Source: Mactra quadrangularis (lineage: Eukaryota > Mollusca > Bivalvia > Venerida > Mactridae). From it: 64,000 nt of DNA. Every line of letters starts with the position of its first letter. Within the stretch, counting starts at the first letter, position 1. A program made the position numbers and the translations under genes. The notes beneath the pieces were generated by a model that made no database searches, was not told the origin of the DNA, and worked only from the letters and a program-made list of their open reading frames with translations. Location of the stretch: positions 33,642,380 to 33,706,379 of the forward strand of contig CM046303.1 of the NCBI GenBank assembly GCA_025267735.1. Direction: 5' to 3'. Positions 48,213 to 60,153 of the stretch are shown here, in pieces.

Positions 48213-48653
48213 TGTTATGTAATCTGAAGATTACATATGATATTATGCGATGACCAAAGTACGAAGTAATTAAGTTAACTCATTATACCCTAGGGCTACC
48301 GGATATACATTTTATATGTATGTTAGACTAATTAGTTGTACTTACGTACAAACGTTGAGATGTCAACTAAATTGTATAAAATGTATCGCATCTCAGTGAC
48401 CATCGCTCAGAGAGCCAAAGAGCCTGGTGGCTTTTGGCCATAACCTTAGGTCCACGCTGGACATAGGGCTTATACATAGGTTCCATAGACTATGGATGTT
48501 TATACTTGTATGTTTGGCTACCTTATACTCATGACATTTGGTATGCGTTTACATGCGATGTTATAATGAACATTAAACTAGTTAACTATCTGTGTTGTAC
48601 TGTTGTATCTTGGCTTGTTAATACATCTTTATACCTAAGCGGCTATGCGACAC
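48213..48653 (+). repeat. Right LTR
   Basis: Identical to 44512-44952 at an offset of exactly 3701 bp. Immediately downstream, within about 16 bp, lies an end of the AGGGATT-palindrome element. Confidence 0.85.
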
Positions 48654-49248
48654 AACCTTATTATGTTTTAGGGAATGTGTGTAACCAGGGATTTCACGTA
48701 ATCCCTTGCCAAGTTAGGGAATTCATGTAATTCACAAACAAATAGGTTTATACAGTTTCTTTGAAAATTCAAGCTATAATACAATTATTGCATTCACAAA
48801 ACAAAAGTATCAATGCATAACAGTGAAAAAATCTAATAAGTAAAACCTTACAGCACAATAAATCATATTTTACATTTAAATCATGACAATTTTGTGGTCA
48901 GGGAATATGTGTAAAATTTGAAAAAAAATTCAGGGAATACATGAAATCCCTAGAAAATTTCAGGGTTTACATGTATTCCTTGACAGAATTTTACATGGTT
49001 GGGGATTACATGAAATCCCTAAATTTCAGGGATTTCATGAAATCCCTGATTACACACATTCCCTGTAACATATATATAAGCTTATAAGCTAGAGTCATAT
49101 GTTTGCTGACAGTTTATTGAAAAAATATCGAATATAAACTGAATTGTTTGTGTCAGTTCATTGTACATTGTACACTATTGGGATTCATTGCAAATCTTCA
49201 TCTGTAAAAGGATAAATATTCATCTTGCATAGAACATTACTAGTACTA

Positions 49249-49400
49249 CAGTAAAGTTCCGCTATTAAGACCAGCAAAATTTATGGGCTTGATAACGAAA
49301 CTGTCTTACTATAGAGACCCTAAAGTCACAAATAAAACATTTGGGTGTTAATGATTGTCAAAAATTGCATGAAAGTGGTCTTAATAGCGGAACTTAAATG
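49249..49400. mobile_element. 152-bp mariner/pogo-type MITE
   Basis: CAGTAAAGTTCCGCTATTAA at the left and, complemented, CATTTAAGTTCCGCTATTAA at the right form inverted repeats of about 24 bp. TA duplications flank them at 49247-49248 and 49401-49402. The same TIR motif is seen at about 1796 and at 58517. It is non-coding. Confidence 0.88.
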
Positions 49401-49402
49401 TA

Positions 49403-52400
49403 CTTTCATCAACTTATCCAGTTTCATGTTAATATAGAAGATACATAGGTATTATATTTTAAAAATGCATTTTTTTCATTTAAATTTGACAAGTGTTAAT
49501 TGAAAAAGCGATGAATAAGAAAAGAGAAATTACACAACTTATGTGATAAGGCAAGTACCTATCTTATTTTATTACTTGCATGAGTACTTGATTGATGACA
49601 TTTATCATCGTGTATAATGTACCGTCCTTTCAAAGTATACATAGTATCAGGTATCTATGATAATGATATATGAAGATTGCTTTAAGTTACTGGTGCATGG
49701 CTTGCTAAATTATTAGATATACAGAAAGTCAAGCAAAGTCACCAGATTGTATTGCCACCAGAGACATAGGTTTCTAATTCTCTTTTTGCCACGTTTAATT
49801 TTCATTCGAGAAATGATAAAGTAAGTTTTGTTAATTTCCTATCATTTATACATTTTATAAATATTCAAAAAATACTGTTCAACATTTCAGTATGACTATC
49901 TATTGGCCGGAAAATTCAACGGTTCTCTAATCATAATGTGTAGGTCATAGCATCCTTTAAATATTAGGACCCAAAATAGCGCAGATGAGTAGGTGGTTGG
50001 AAATGAACAAAAGCATAGACCGTTTCTAACCAAACACTAGTGATTCAAATCCAGTCAGTCCAATATTTTTTCTTTATTATTTATACTTTAAGTTCGTATT
50101 ACTTTATTATAAAGTTTTATCATAGAAACATGTACTTAAAATCGATATAAATGAAAAATAATATCATTGGTTTTTAATTAACTTTCCTTTAGAATTACTT
50201 GAATTTTGTCACAGAATTGACTTAATTTTATTTCATTCCATTAAATATAACTTCCTTAAAAGAAATTAAATTTATTGAATCATAGAGCAAAAGTTCATGG
50301 CATGTAACATAATTATTATGAGCCATCAAAGAGTTTCATGTCGTATGATCCTAATAACGCATTGTTTTTGTTACAAATTAAGTAACTGCATTTCTGTCAA
50401 TGGTTCGATAGCTTCGGGTTTGAAATTTCGAAAGTTGGATGACATGTATTTGCTAGGTCCCTCGGGGTCCAGTGGAACGCTGTGGCTAGGGACCCAGGGC
50501 ACTTGAGGCAACCGAAAGCTCCTATATAATAACTGTATTAGACTCCCTAAATCTCTACGTATTGCTATATTAAACGGTATATCGGCTAACCGTTACACCC
50601 CTATAAGATTGATGCACGGATTTGCCATACATTTGACTCGAAACAAAGTTTGATTAAAAGTTTGACTTGTGATTTTTAGTCCTGTTGGATTTATTTACGC
50701 TTGAAAATGATATTTATATATTTTTAAATTGGCGAATTCTTATCCGCCTACCAATTAGAAAACTTGACGCTCATTGTTCATAAATTATGAGAATTAACTT
50801 AAAACAATGACTGAGTGAAGCCAGACTGTATACACATTATAAATCTTGTTTAATTATATAAGTCTGTCCTTGTTTATAATGACATAATTTTCCGTTACTA
50901 TGACATCACCGAATTAATGATAACTATATTTATATATTGTGGTAAATTGTGGGAGTAAATCTTTCTATTTTGTGTTATAAATAATGACAAAGAATTAATG
51001 AGTGTGGTTTTATTTTCTCCTACATTCATGTTGATGTACAATGTATCATCAAAAAAACTGTTGTTGTTATGCACATATATTATATATAGGTATTTACGTT
51101 GAATCACGAGACAGTCCATTCGGAACACCTCGACCATTCATTAAATTAATAATCCCGGAGGAATTCGTTGGGGGTCCACCAAGAATAGTGGGTTTATACT
51201 ACTTACGCGAGGCGAAGCACTGGCGAAGCACGTAATGGCTATGCAAATACTTCTTGTCGTAAACACATAAGGCTTTATAAGTACATTTCTTTATACTATA
51301 ATGTATTTAGACTATAAATTGTTCAGCGGATAACATTTAGTCGTGCATTTCAAATTTATGGACTAAAAAAGAGACATTATTAACTGCCTCAAGGATTGTG
51401 GATTTGTTTACTTCAACACCGGTTGAAGTATTTTGTTTGGGCTACAAAACAGAGAGCTACAAAATGGCGTCTATATAGTCTGAGGGTATTCTCAGGAAAT
51501 GACCGAGGAGTTCCGAATATAGGCAGTCTTCATGTTTGGGGCTATCAGTTCAAACAAACATACCGTAATTTCTGTCATAATTAATCTTAGATACGGAATC
51601 TGCAAATACATGTTGTTTAGGCAATGTAAAAACAGCAATTCAAGCAGATCGTCTATGACAGGCGTATTTATTAATCCAGTGAGAGTTGATGACTTTGAAT
51701 GCCATCTAAACGGCAATGTTTTGTTTAATATGTTATGCCAGCATACAGGTGAAAATAGAATAAGTGTTCACGAATGGTGCCTATAACCTAATAGAGTCAC
51801 TGAATTGTAATGAGACGGGCATCTTTAGCTTCTGCGTACCAGGAGTCAAAGTCAAACATCATATTTTTTTAAATCAAGAAAACATAGCGTTCAAGTCCTA
51901 TCAATAACTAATTTAGTACTTCTGTGGTTCGATTCTATACAGTTTAGCATTGAGCATGGTACTTCAGTGCTTTGATTCTGTACCGCGAGACATTGATTAT
52001 GATAGACGATATTTATCTTACGCAAAATTTTGCAAGCATTGAAACAGGTTCGAAGTATTTATCATCTGATGTTTATTGTCTGATATATATTGTTTATCAG
52101 CATTTTATTGACTTCTATGGCATGATAAATGCTATATGCAAATCTTTAATCATAACTTATCATAATATTCATCAGTCTAATAAAAATAATTATGAATATA
52201 ATTAAGCAATTAGTGATAATATCACATCGAATCATTTGTCAATGACTAGACATGTTGTATTGAAAACTATTTATTCCTGTGCTTTGTTGTTAGATATTTC
52301 GAGTAATTGTCACATTATCTATTCAAGGCCATTTTCAACATCATGCATGATTAATGTATTATTTGTAACCACGTCTAGTGAGAAACTTTCTTACTTTTCC

Positions 52401-52740
52401 TGATGAGTCAGCATCGATGGGCGTTGGCCATATTATATACGTGAGCATTACTTAAACGTTTTTAAAACGTCAAAGCTTTTGTCTTAACACCTACGTGCTG
52501 ATTAATTCAGTCTATACAACTTTATTTCAGCTGAACTGGTCAACAATCAATTTAACGAACTTAGATAAATCAGTATCAAGCAAACTTATATGAGTAGGTC
52601 CCATAAAAGAAATGTCTTCAGGCTTGCTTATTGATTTTGATAATTATAGAAAGGGGAGGTAATCCATTTAGTACTTAAAATAAAGTACATACTAGAGTTG
52701 TTCATCTTGGTTGGGTGAACAATGCTGTTCTGACATACTT
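49403..52740. other. No recognised gene
   Basis: AT-rich. At 49975-50060 a faint tRNA-like head ('atagcgcagatgagtagg', then 'gattcaaatccag') may be a decayed SINE. At 50455-50495 'tgctaggtccctcggggtcc' can pair imperfectly with 'gctagggacccagggcac', forming a small GC-rich hairpin. Overlapping frames at 51396-51786 on both strands have no recognisable domain. Confidence 0.4.
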
Positions 52741-55700
52741 ATAGTCCGGTATATAAACTACAAAAATCGACTGAACCGTGCATGGAATGATGTAGAAAAT
52801 GTTTTAGCATTTTCTTGAAGCTAAGACACTGTAGTTTACGAAACTGGATGATGCCACTTCGGCACTCTTGGGCAACTCTCAAAATTCAAGATGGCGGACA
52901 AAATGGCGGATGAGAGCTGATTAATGTATAATAAGTCCATCTTTATCATAGTCTGATAATTTAAAGAGCTAAAAATAGTCTAACATTACCTGCATATTTA
53001 TTTCATGCAATTTTGGAACCCTTCATTTTTTCCAATCCAAGATGGCGGACAAAATGGCGGATTAAAGCTACATTTGTCGGGAATATCAAACACAATGAGC
53101 AGAATCGTACATTGAGTCATATAAAAAAAGTTTAATGCATTTTTGGAGTAATTACTCTTTAGTTTAGTTTATAAAACTGGTTGATGCTACACTGGCATCA
53201 TTTGGCAATTCCCAAAATCCAAGATGGCGGCTAGAATGGCGTAAATAACTAGCTGTCGGGTATATATCAACTACAATGAGCTAGGTCATAGACTGGGGTA
53301 TCAAAATGATTTCAATGCATTTTATTTCGTAGTTAATCCACTTTTGTTTATGTAACCAATTGATGCCATGCTGGTATTCTTTGATAACATCAAGAATCCA
53401 CCAAGATGGTGGTCAAAATGAATTATAAGAGCTGGAAAGTTAATTTCAAGTCACATGAATAGACATAACTACACACTAATGGGTATACAGCAACATGTTA
53501 ATGTTCTTTATATCTCTTGGTCTTGCGACTATTAAATCATTGATACTATAGCTTGTCAGTTGACTCTAGAAGCAAATTGTTTCTAAAATTGCAATTTAGA
53601 GGCACGATTCTTATAATATTTAATTCATTAAACAACATAGGTTGTAATACGTTTTAATATCCTTAGAGTAACGACCACTTTTACATATATGTTTGCCACT
53701 TCAATAATCAATATGTACTAAAAAGAGGTTATAAACAAAGAAAGAGACAAATGATATTGAAAATATTGTGTGCATGTTCTATTATCTTTCAAGGTATTCT
53801 AAAAATATATTAATGCCAAAGCAATTGATAGAAATTCTGTTGACATTGTAACACATTTTGATAGTAAATAACAGAAATTGCAATAGGATTTCAAGTTCGA
53901 TCTTTACATCAGATATCACAACTGTATCATACGTGTTCTTTATTTCATTGTAAATGACTCTATCTATCCATTGATCAAAAAGAGGAAATATCTAAAGCAA
54001 ATTTTTATCACAAGTTTGTAGTATAATTTGTTTTTAACTACAAGGACAGAGAGAAATTAAGTCGCGTAGATGCTAAGCGTATACACTGCTATTTGAACCC
54101 AGTGTCCAGCTCATGATTTAGCAAATAGTTTTACCCTGTGCAAGATGGTGGTTTTAAGGGATTCACCAATTACAAAACATGGCCAAGTAGAAAACTTAGA
54201 AATGTCTTGTTTCACTTAAGTCTAAATATCTTGAAAGAACACATAACAGATCTGATGCATCAGTGTCAAAAGTTCAAACAGGCCTGATAACTTAACACAA
54301 TTGGAGTATATTTATTTTCAACTGCAAAGTCTTACCAAAGAAGGATGGTACGCTGAGACAATTTGTCAATCTCGTACGTTATATTCAAATATGTTCCACT
54401 CCAAACATTATAGACGATGCATTGCAAGATACGGTGATTCTCCATTTTTTCGGTAAAATTACAAATATGTTTAATCGCAATAACCTTTGACTTGGTACGA
54501 GAAGCACAGACAACAAAATTGTACAACAAATGATCTATCTTTGTTGCTGAAATGCTGAGCACCAAAAATATCTGACGACATTGGTGTGTTGATACTCATT
54601 CTGAAATATCTATCTTGTAAGAAGGACACTATAACAATGGGTTCAACTAACATTCGTTCAAAAAGTAATGTTACAAGTCAGTCAGTTATTGACAATGTAA
54701 AGAGAGTACATAGCTAGCATGGATGTTAAATATGATTTTAAAGCTGGTTCACCTATCCTACATCAAAAGTGAAGAATGTTATGCTATCTTTTGGCCATAA
54801 GTTATTAACCCACTTGGATACTTTCTAAAGATAATAATCATTAATATGCTAAGTTTACCATTGCATGTGATGTGCTTAGGGGGTATTCTAATTAAGTCTA
54901 GTTTAGTCAAGTCAGACTGTATCATTGTTTGTGTAATGATAATAATATAGCTCAATCAATTAGTTTCTTCCACATATTTAATTAGCACATGCTTTTTTGC
55001 AATTTATATGTTTCTTTTTATTTTTACTGCATCAAAAATTTTCAACTAAAAGGATTATAAGCTTTTCAAATATCCACACATATTGCAATCTTAAACAAAA
55101 TGATTGCCCTTCATAGTGGTCCTATGATAAATTGTCTTGTAAACTGTATATTAACCCCATTTTATTTTTCCCATTTTTCTTTATTTAAATGGCATACAAT
55201 TTGGAAATTAAATTAGTTTGTCCATTCCAATTATTTATCAAATTTTCATTTCATTAAATCCAGTAAATAAGTAACATTATTAATTAATTGTATGATATTG
55301 GACTTCAAATACAGGGCTGATACATACGGCGTTCACTACGGCATTATAACCAAATACTCGGCCATCATGGAAAAAAGGCCTTTCATAAATACCTCGGCTA
55401 ATATGAGATTCATGCATTTTGATTGGATCCGAATGTAAAAATGGCCAAGTTTTCTCATGAAGGCAGTGTTTTTCTTCCACACAAAAAATGCTGCCATTTT
55501 GAATGTTAGTACAATCTGCGTGTTTTGATAGGGACCCTATCTGCAATCATAGTGAATTAAGTGTTTTCATAATGGCCTGTTATTTGGCTGAAGACAGTCA
55601 TAATATATAGCTTGAGGCCGCAAGCCGAAGGCTAATATGACAGTCTTCAACCAAATAACTTTATCATTATGAAAACACTTCATTATTTACAATACATTAT

Positions 55701-56407
55701 TGCTAAAAGATAGAACTGGTTGAATTTGCTTCGTAACCGTAATCTTGGACTCCATCTTGAATCATGAGTTGCTAATAGATGGTCAGGTGGGTAGTTTTAC
55801 AAACCGGAGAGTTTAAAATTAAAAATACAACAAAAAAACATTGAAAGTTAAACCCACACGTGTTTGTTTCCGTCCATATATGTATATTATATACTACACT
55901 ATTAGATCATATCCGCCATTTTAGCCGCCATTTTGGATTTATAATTGTTTATAATAACTTTTAACTTAGTAAAATTAATCGGTTTCTTTATTGACATGAA
56001 CTATTCTCTAAGTAAATAAATTTCTACACCACTCAGTCTCTTTCTGCCAGTTTGTTCTTTATATACTGGGCTAAAAGCCTTTGTCCGCCATTTTGACGCC
56101 ATTTTGACCGCAATTTTGAATTTAAAAATTTGTATATGAATAACAAAATTTAACAAACTGGATCTACAAATGTTGTAATCACTTTTGTCCTTCATTTTAA
56201 GAACATGATGTGTAAAAATACATTTTGCATGTATAATTTAGCCTCTAGCCGCCATCTTGGTCGCCATCTTGGATTCTGGGAGTTGCCCAAGGATGACATA
56301 GTGGCATCAATCGGATTTGGAACCAGTAAGACCATGTCTTCCAATAAATTGAATAACATTTTCTACATCATTTCGTGCAAGGTCATCCTTGGTGTTGGCC
56401 GGACTAT
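52741..56407. mobile_element. Large foldback element with four YY1-like tandem units per arm
   Basis: The outer ends share ATAGTCCGG, then GAATGATGTAGAAAATG in inverted orientation. The left arm (52741 to about 53440) holds AAGATGGCGGACAAAATGGC-type blocks at about 52889, 53039, 53221 and 53404. The right arm (about 55735-56407) holds the complementary GCCATTTTG/GCCATCTTGGATT blocks at about 55742, 55915, 56087 and 56249. Spacing is about 150-182 bp, and each block is linked by 'gatgccactt'/'gggcaactc'-like sequence. The 2.1-kb middle has no recognisable transposase. Frames at 54332, 54471, 55280 and 56205 carry no motif I recognise. Confidence 0.75.
55559..55680. repeat. 122-bp palindrome inside the foldback element
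   Basis: AAGTGTTTTCATAATG is mirrored by CATTATGAAAACACTT, and TTATTTGGCTGAAGACAGTC by the complement of GACAGTCTTCAACCAAATAA. The loop region reads GCTTGAGGCCGCAAGCC. It may be a separate small MITE inserted near the right arm. Confidence 0.85.
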
Positions 56408-56746
56408 TACACGTACATGGACAAGGATATTTAACGTGATAAAAATGATGAAAGTAACGCTTGGTATCGTGTCAGTTCAATGCTGGATACACAATTGTCA
56501 CTATTTTCAATGGAATGTCAAGTTTGGGTTGAAATTATTACGTGTTGCAAGCCAATGGTAAGTAACTCAATTGGTTAGGATTACGTAAATATTGTGATCT
56601 GTCTTTCAATTAGCTTAAGGTCTTCAGCGAACCCGTGTTTATACTGTTAATGAACGGGTACTTTAATGCCACATCTGATGAAAATCAAAATGTTAAAAAA
56701 GCGGCTTATAAAGTTTTGGAAGCCAGAACTATCTTTCAATGACCAG

Positions 56747-56989
56747 TGCACTTTTTACACAAATCTTACGAAAAAGGTTATCGTAAGTCAATTGTATAAA
56801 TTTTGCAGTTCAAAGTCAGAAGAATACATAATAAACATAAGTATGATATGATGTTTAAAAGGTATACACACTTCTACATAATTCAGTAATATTTGGAATT
56901 GATCCCCCAAGAAAAGACCATGTTTAATAATGTCTCCTGTTTATGACTTACGATGTGTTTTATCGTAAGACTTTTTGTGAAAAGGTGCA
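56747..56989. mobile_element. 243-bp MITE with TTACGATAA/TTATCGTAA ends, copy 1
   Basis: The left end is TGCACTTTTTACACAAATC, then TTACGAAAAAGGTTATCGTA. The right end, complemented, is TTGCACCTTTTCACAAAAAG, then TCTTACGATAAAACACATCG. A related copy in the opposite orientation is at 61401. It is non-coding. Confidence 0.7.
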
Positions 56990-57207
56990 ATGGTGTTGAA
57001 TGAGTGAAAGAGCCCAATCTCATTAAAAATAGATTTAGTCAGTTGCTTTTAATTTTAGTGATGCGAGTAATGCGAGATTGTCTAAATATGTCAACCCCAT
57101 TACTTGATAAAGCAGTTTGTTCAGCCAAGATGAACAACTGCTATATATTTAATTTACTATCTTACACAGTTAGCTCCCTTATTTGAGACATTTTAAATGT
57201 TTGAGTT

Positions 57208-57352
57208 AAATGCTACAGTCCCATAAACATAAAACTAGCCGTGAGGGGCCCCGTACTGGCGCCGTGCGATCAAGCTCCGCAAGGACTCGTACGAACTCTT
57301 GCGTACCCGTACGGACTGCACCATGCCAAGATTTTATGGAACTGAGGCATTA
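57208..57352. mobile_element. CG-rich MITE with CCGTACGG motifs, short copy
   Basis: The ends TTAAATGCTACAGTCCCATA and, complemented, TAATGCCTCAGTTCCATAAA match those of the 43132 element. The interior GTACGCAAGAGTTCGTACG block is present in inverted orientation, but about 190 bp of the long copy is missing. It is an internally deleted sibling. Confidence 0.75.
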
Positions 57353-58516
57353 TGCAAACGATATAAGACGTTAATGAACTATTTGTATGTATAAACAATG
57401 GAACTTTTTATTCAGGTTTAGATTTATGGCCATGCAGTAATATAAAACGTACCACCACACAACAAAAATTGAACCCAAGTCTCTTGGTATATATAAGACA
57501 TCCTGTGAAAGCCGTGGATTTAACATTTTTCATAAATAACGGTCATGTAAGATGAAGATTTTCATGTTATTGTTTAGCGACTGTCAGAATAATAAAGATA
57601 TTTTTTAACTGCAGACCCATTACTGTAGTAGATGTTATATATAAAAATCCATAACAGTCGAGTGTTCTGCACACGAGACGAATACTCGGCATGCAACAGA
57701 TTGCTGCAAACCATGCTGGTTGATCAAGAAGTAGACATATCATCGGAAGCCACCATCCTGTAGATGAAATAGACTTCTGTAAAAACTGTTTTAGGATATT
57801 TTAGGATAGGTTCTGGCCACAGTTTTATATATAGAACAATCATGCAAAAGGCGGCTTATAGCGTTTTGATACAGTCAGCTGCGGTTCTAAAAGGCGTTTT
57901 TTTATAATGAATCACTTGGAACGGATGGACACTGGTGAAGAATTTAGCCATAATCATCGTCACGAGACTGGGGAGCAAAACAACAGCTGACTCAGTTTAC
58001 ACGAGAGAATATATCAACAAAGTTTGCATGAGCAATGAATAATAAGAATGTCAAATTTAAATGAGGTTGTCGGAATTTTTATCATGAGCAAAATATAATC
58101 ACAGGGTGATAATAAATTTTGCATAAAACATATACAAGTTATTCAATTTTCAAGCGATTACGTAGTTGTATGTTATTCTGAAATTATAATCATCTAGTTT
58201 TACATAGTTTTACTTGACATTTTGGCTGAAAGAAAAATGCAAATACCCCGCCAAATTATAACAATTTATGAAATTTATCAACTGTGACATTTTATGAGCA
58301 AGCATAAGCACTCATGGATCCATGATGAATTGAATGTCATGCCTTACGAATATGTATTATATTTCATTGCTCTTACAATTCAATTTGTTAATTACTTTTC
58401 GCGACCCATTGACAGTATTATAAATATTATAAATGATGCTTTGATATTCATTTCTTAAGTACGCGAATAAATCATTGATGTTGCTTTAATTACAAAAATG
58501 TAAAGACATATTACTA
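57353..58516. other. No recognised feature
   Basis: AT-rich DNA without long frames, repeats or RNA genes that I can identify. Confidence 0.4.
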
Positions 58517-58574
58517 CAGTAAATTTCCACTATTAGGTTCATTCAAAATCTATGTCTAAATAGCGGAACCTTTC
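58517..58574. mobile_element. 58-bp deleted mariner/pogo-type MITE
   Basis: Starts CAGTAAATTTCCACTATTAG and ends CTAAATAGCGGAACCTTTC, with TA on both sides (58515-58516, 58575-58576). The termini match the 49249 element, but the interior is almost gone. Confidence 0.6.
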
Positions 58575-58631
58575 TATTCTCAAATTATTCATTTGAGCTT
58601 AAGGATTGCATTAATCGCTTGGTTTTGCATA

Positions 58632-58693
58632 TTCTCGTACCCAGAGGTACAGAGATTCTAGATAAAGAATCTTGATTACCTCTAGTACGAGAA
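58632..58693. repeat. Small foldback, TTCTCGTAC ends, copy 1
   Basis: TTCTCGTACCCAGAGGTA pairs with TACCTCTAGTACGAGAA across 62 bp, and inner 'gattcta' and 'agaatc' extend the stem. A sibling is at 59604. Confidence 0.7.
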
Positions 58694-59603
58694 CGGATTC
58701 TGAAATCAACAAGGCGGTCTTTACAAAGGAACTCAACAGTATTTACATTTGCTCTCTTAAATCGGTTAATACTGTGTGTACTTTAATAGTTGTATTTTGA
58801 TATCATACTCGTGTACTAAAAGCTGAATGGTACCAGTTTAATTTATTACATGAGATGAGTACCTCTTTTATCATCATAGTTGTAATATGACAATCTGTCT
58901 ATTTGCCTGTCTAAATGGTTTTTTCGTGTACATAGAATAAGACCCTCTTACAATGTACGTAGTCGGAACAAATAACATTTTCACATTTTGATAAAAGTAA
59001 CTTCATAGTCAGATAGTCAACCTCTAGCTATAGGTCGAATTTTACGCTAACATGAGAGGTCAATCAGATACCACTTAAAACGTCCACAGCTTAAGGCATA
59101 GCTTTATAGTTGATTTGCTAATTATTCATGTCTCATGATTTTGGGAAAGAAATGTTTTTCTGTTCTGTTCTGTTTTTCTAACAAGCGCTTCCCTAACTAT
59201 TTACGTAACGACAGTTTGCAACAATCTAGCTTTTTTACCAACAAGTGATAGCTAGAAATTGTTTTCTTGCTAGGTGAAAACATTCGGAAGTCCTCTGCTA
59301 TTCAAAATGGCTGCCTACATGGCGTACGAGTTCTCTTTTCAAGATCATTGACTTGGTAGTGTCGTCAAAGCACTAAAATTATACGTTTGCTGGCTACATA
59401 TTTTTTTTCCATATGACAATTCTTATCATCTTAAGAGATAGTCACTCGGAATTGATAGCTAGAAGCAATACATGAACGGAGAGCTAACTAATGCAAAATT
59501 TGCTTTATAGAATGGCTTAAAAGCGGCACTATTAGTCAAAGGGCAACAGATTCTAACTTGTTTATTCTGCATCCTGAGATTTCGTTTAGTATGTTAAGTG
59601 CCC

Positions 59604-59687
59604 TTCTTGTACCCAGAGGTACTATATCTAACATTCTCGAGTGAAAGAGGTTAGATAGAGAATCTAAATAACGTCTTGGTACGAGAA
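59604..59687. repeat. Small foldback, TTCTCGTAC ends, copy 2
   Basis: TTCTTGTACCCAGAGGTA at the left and GTCTTGGTACGAGAA at the right match copy 1. An internal hairpin ATCTAAC...GTTAGAT is specific to this copy. Confidence 0.65.
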
Positions 59688-60153
59688 TGGTTGAGTGCGT
59701 GTATCACATTGATCTTTACATGGATTATCCTTAAAAGCTATACAATCACATGCACTTACGCTTTTGAGCCCCAGATGTAGGTTATATTTGCACATGCAAT
59801 TATATGAAATAGAATTATATCCGCTCAATAGATTTATGATGAATGGTAATGGTAATGACATTAGTTAATAATTTTCTCACGGTGTGCAAATAAAACGTCT
59901 CACCGTTTTTATAAATGAGATATAGAAAAGGAATGCTTTGTTCCAAAGAATTTCACTGAGTTGATGCGATCTTTACTGCATTTCATAACTTTTGAGAGTA
60001 AATTTAAAATGTCATTTCAAAGACTTTAGATGTCTTAATCTAGTACAAGAGGATTGCATGACAATATCATTAATATTGTATTCATGTCCATAAGTCTGCA
60101 TTCTATTTTAGGACAAAAATTGTCAAAGGCTTAAAACCTTATACATGTGAAGA

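Larger units (their letters stand above)
44512..48653 (+). mobile_element. Non-coding LTR retrotransposon (LARD-like) with identical LTRs
   Basis: Direct 441-bp repeats at 44512-44952 and 48213-48653 appear identical base for base by eye. They begin TGTTATGTAATCTGAAG and end GGCTATGCGACAC. Each has a TATA box (TATAAAA, 44674-44680 in the left LTR). A purine-rich GTGGGAATGA directly precedes the right LTR, as a polypurine tract would. A possible primer-binding site TGGTGCCGATGAC lies at 44962, some 10 bp inside. The 3.26-kb interior has no gag or pol motifs and no frame over about 100 codons. It contains a strong splice donor (TTTGTAAGTTTACG, GT at 45072) and a strong acceptor (TTTATGTTTTATTTCAG, ending 48040). 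No clean target duplication is visible (TAAC left, CAAC or AACC right). DNA-mediated duplication is the alternative explanation for the repeats. Confidence 0.8.
43608..49077. mobile_element. AGGGATT/AATCCCT palindrome-rich element, split by an LTR element
   Basis: The outer ends are inverted copies of TATATATGTTACAGGGAATG followed by TGTGTAA (left at about 43610, right ending at about 49075). Inside each end are multiple AGGGATT-x-CATG-x-AATCCCT units, including the perfect palindrome AGGGATTTCATGAAATCCCT. The left subterminal block is 43620-43777 and the right is 48669-49065. The right block starts with its own TTTTAGGGAATGTGTG end, so it might also be a separate 0.4-kb MITE. Removing the LTR element would leave about 1.3 kb. 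No transposase is present. Confidence 0.65.

Noticed and set aside
51396..51786. Possible coding exon cluster (three overlapping frames)
   Set aside because: Frames lie on both strands, have no recognisable motifs, and no convincing splice-site pairing was seen.
53440..55558. Transposase relic in the centre of the foldback element
   Set aside because: Two short overlapping minus-strand frames (54332-54653) were inspected, but I could not recognise a DDE domain or any other motif.
56205..56561. 118-codon plus-strand frame
   Set aside because: Lies across the right arm of the foldback element and beyond, with no recognisable domain; the first third is repeat-unit sequence.
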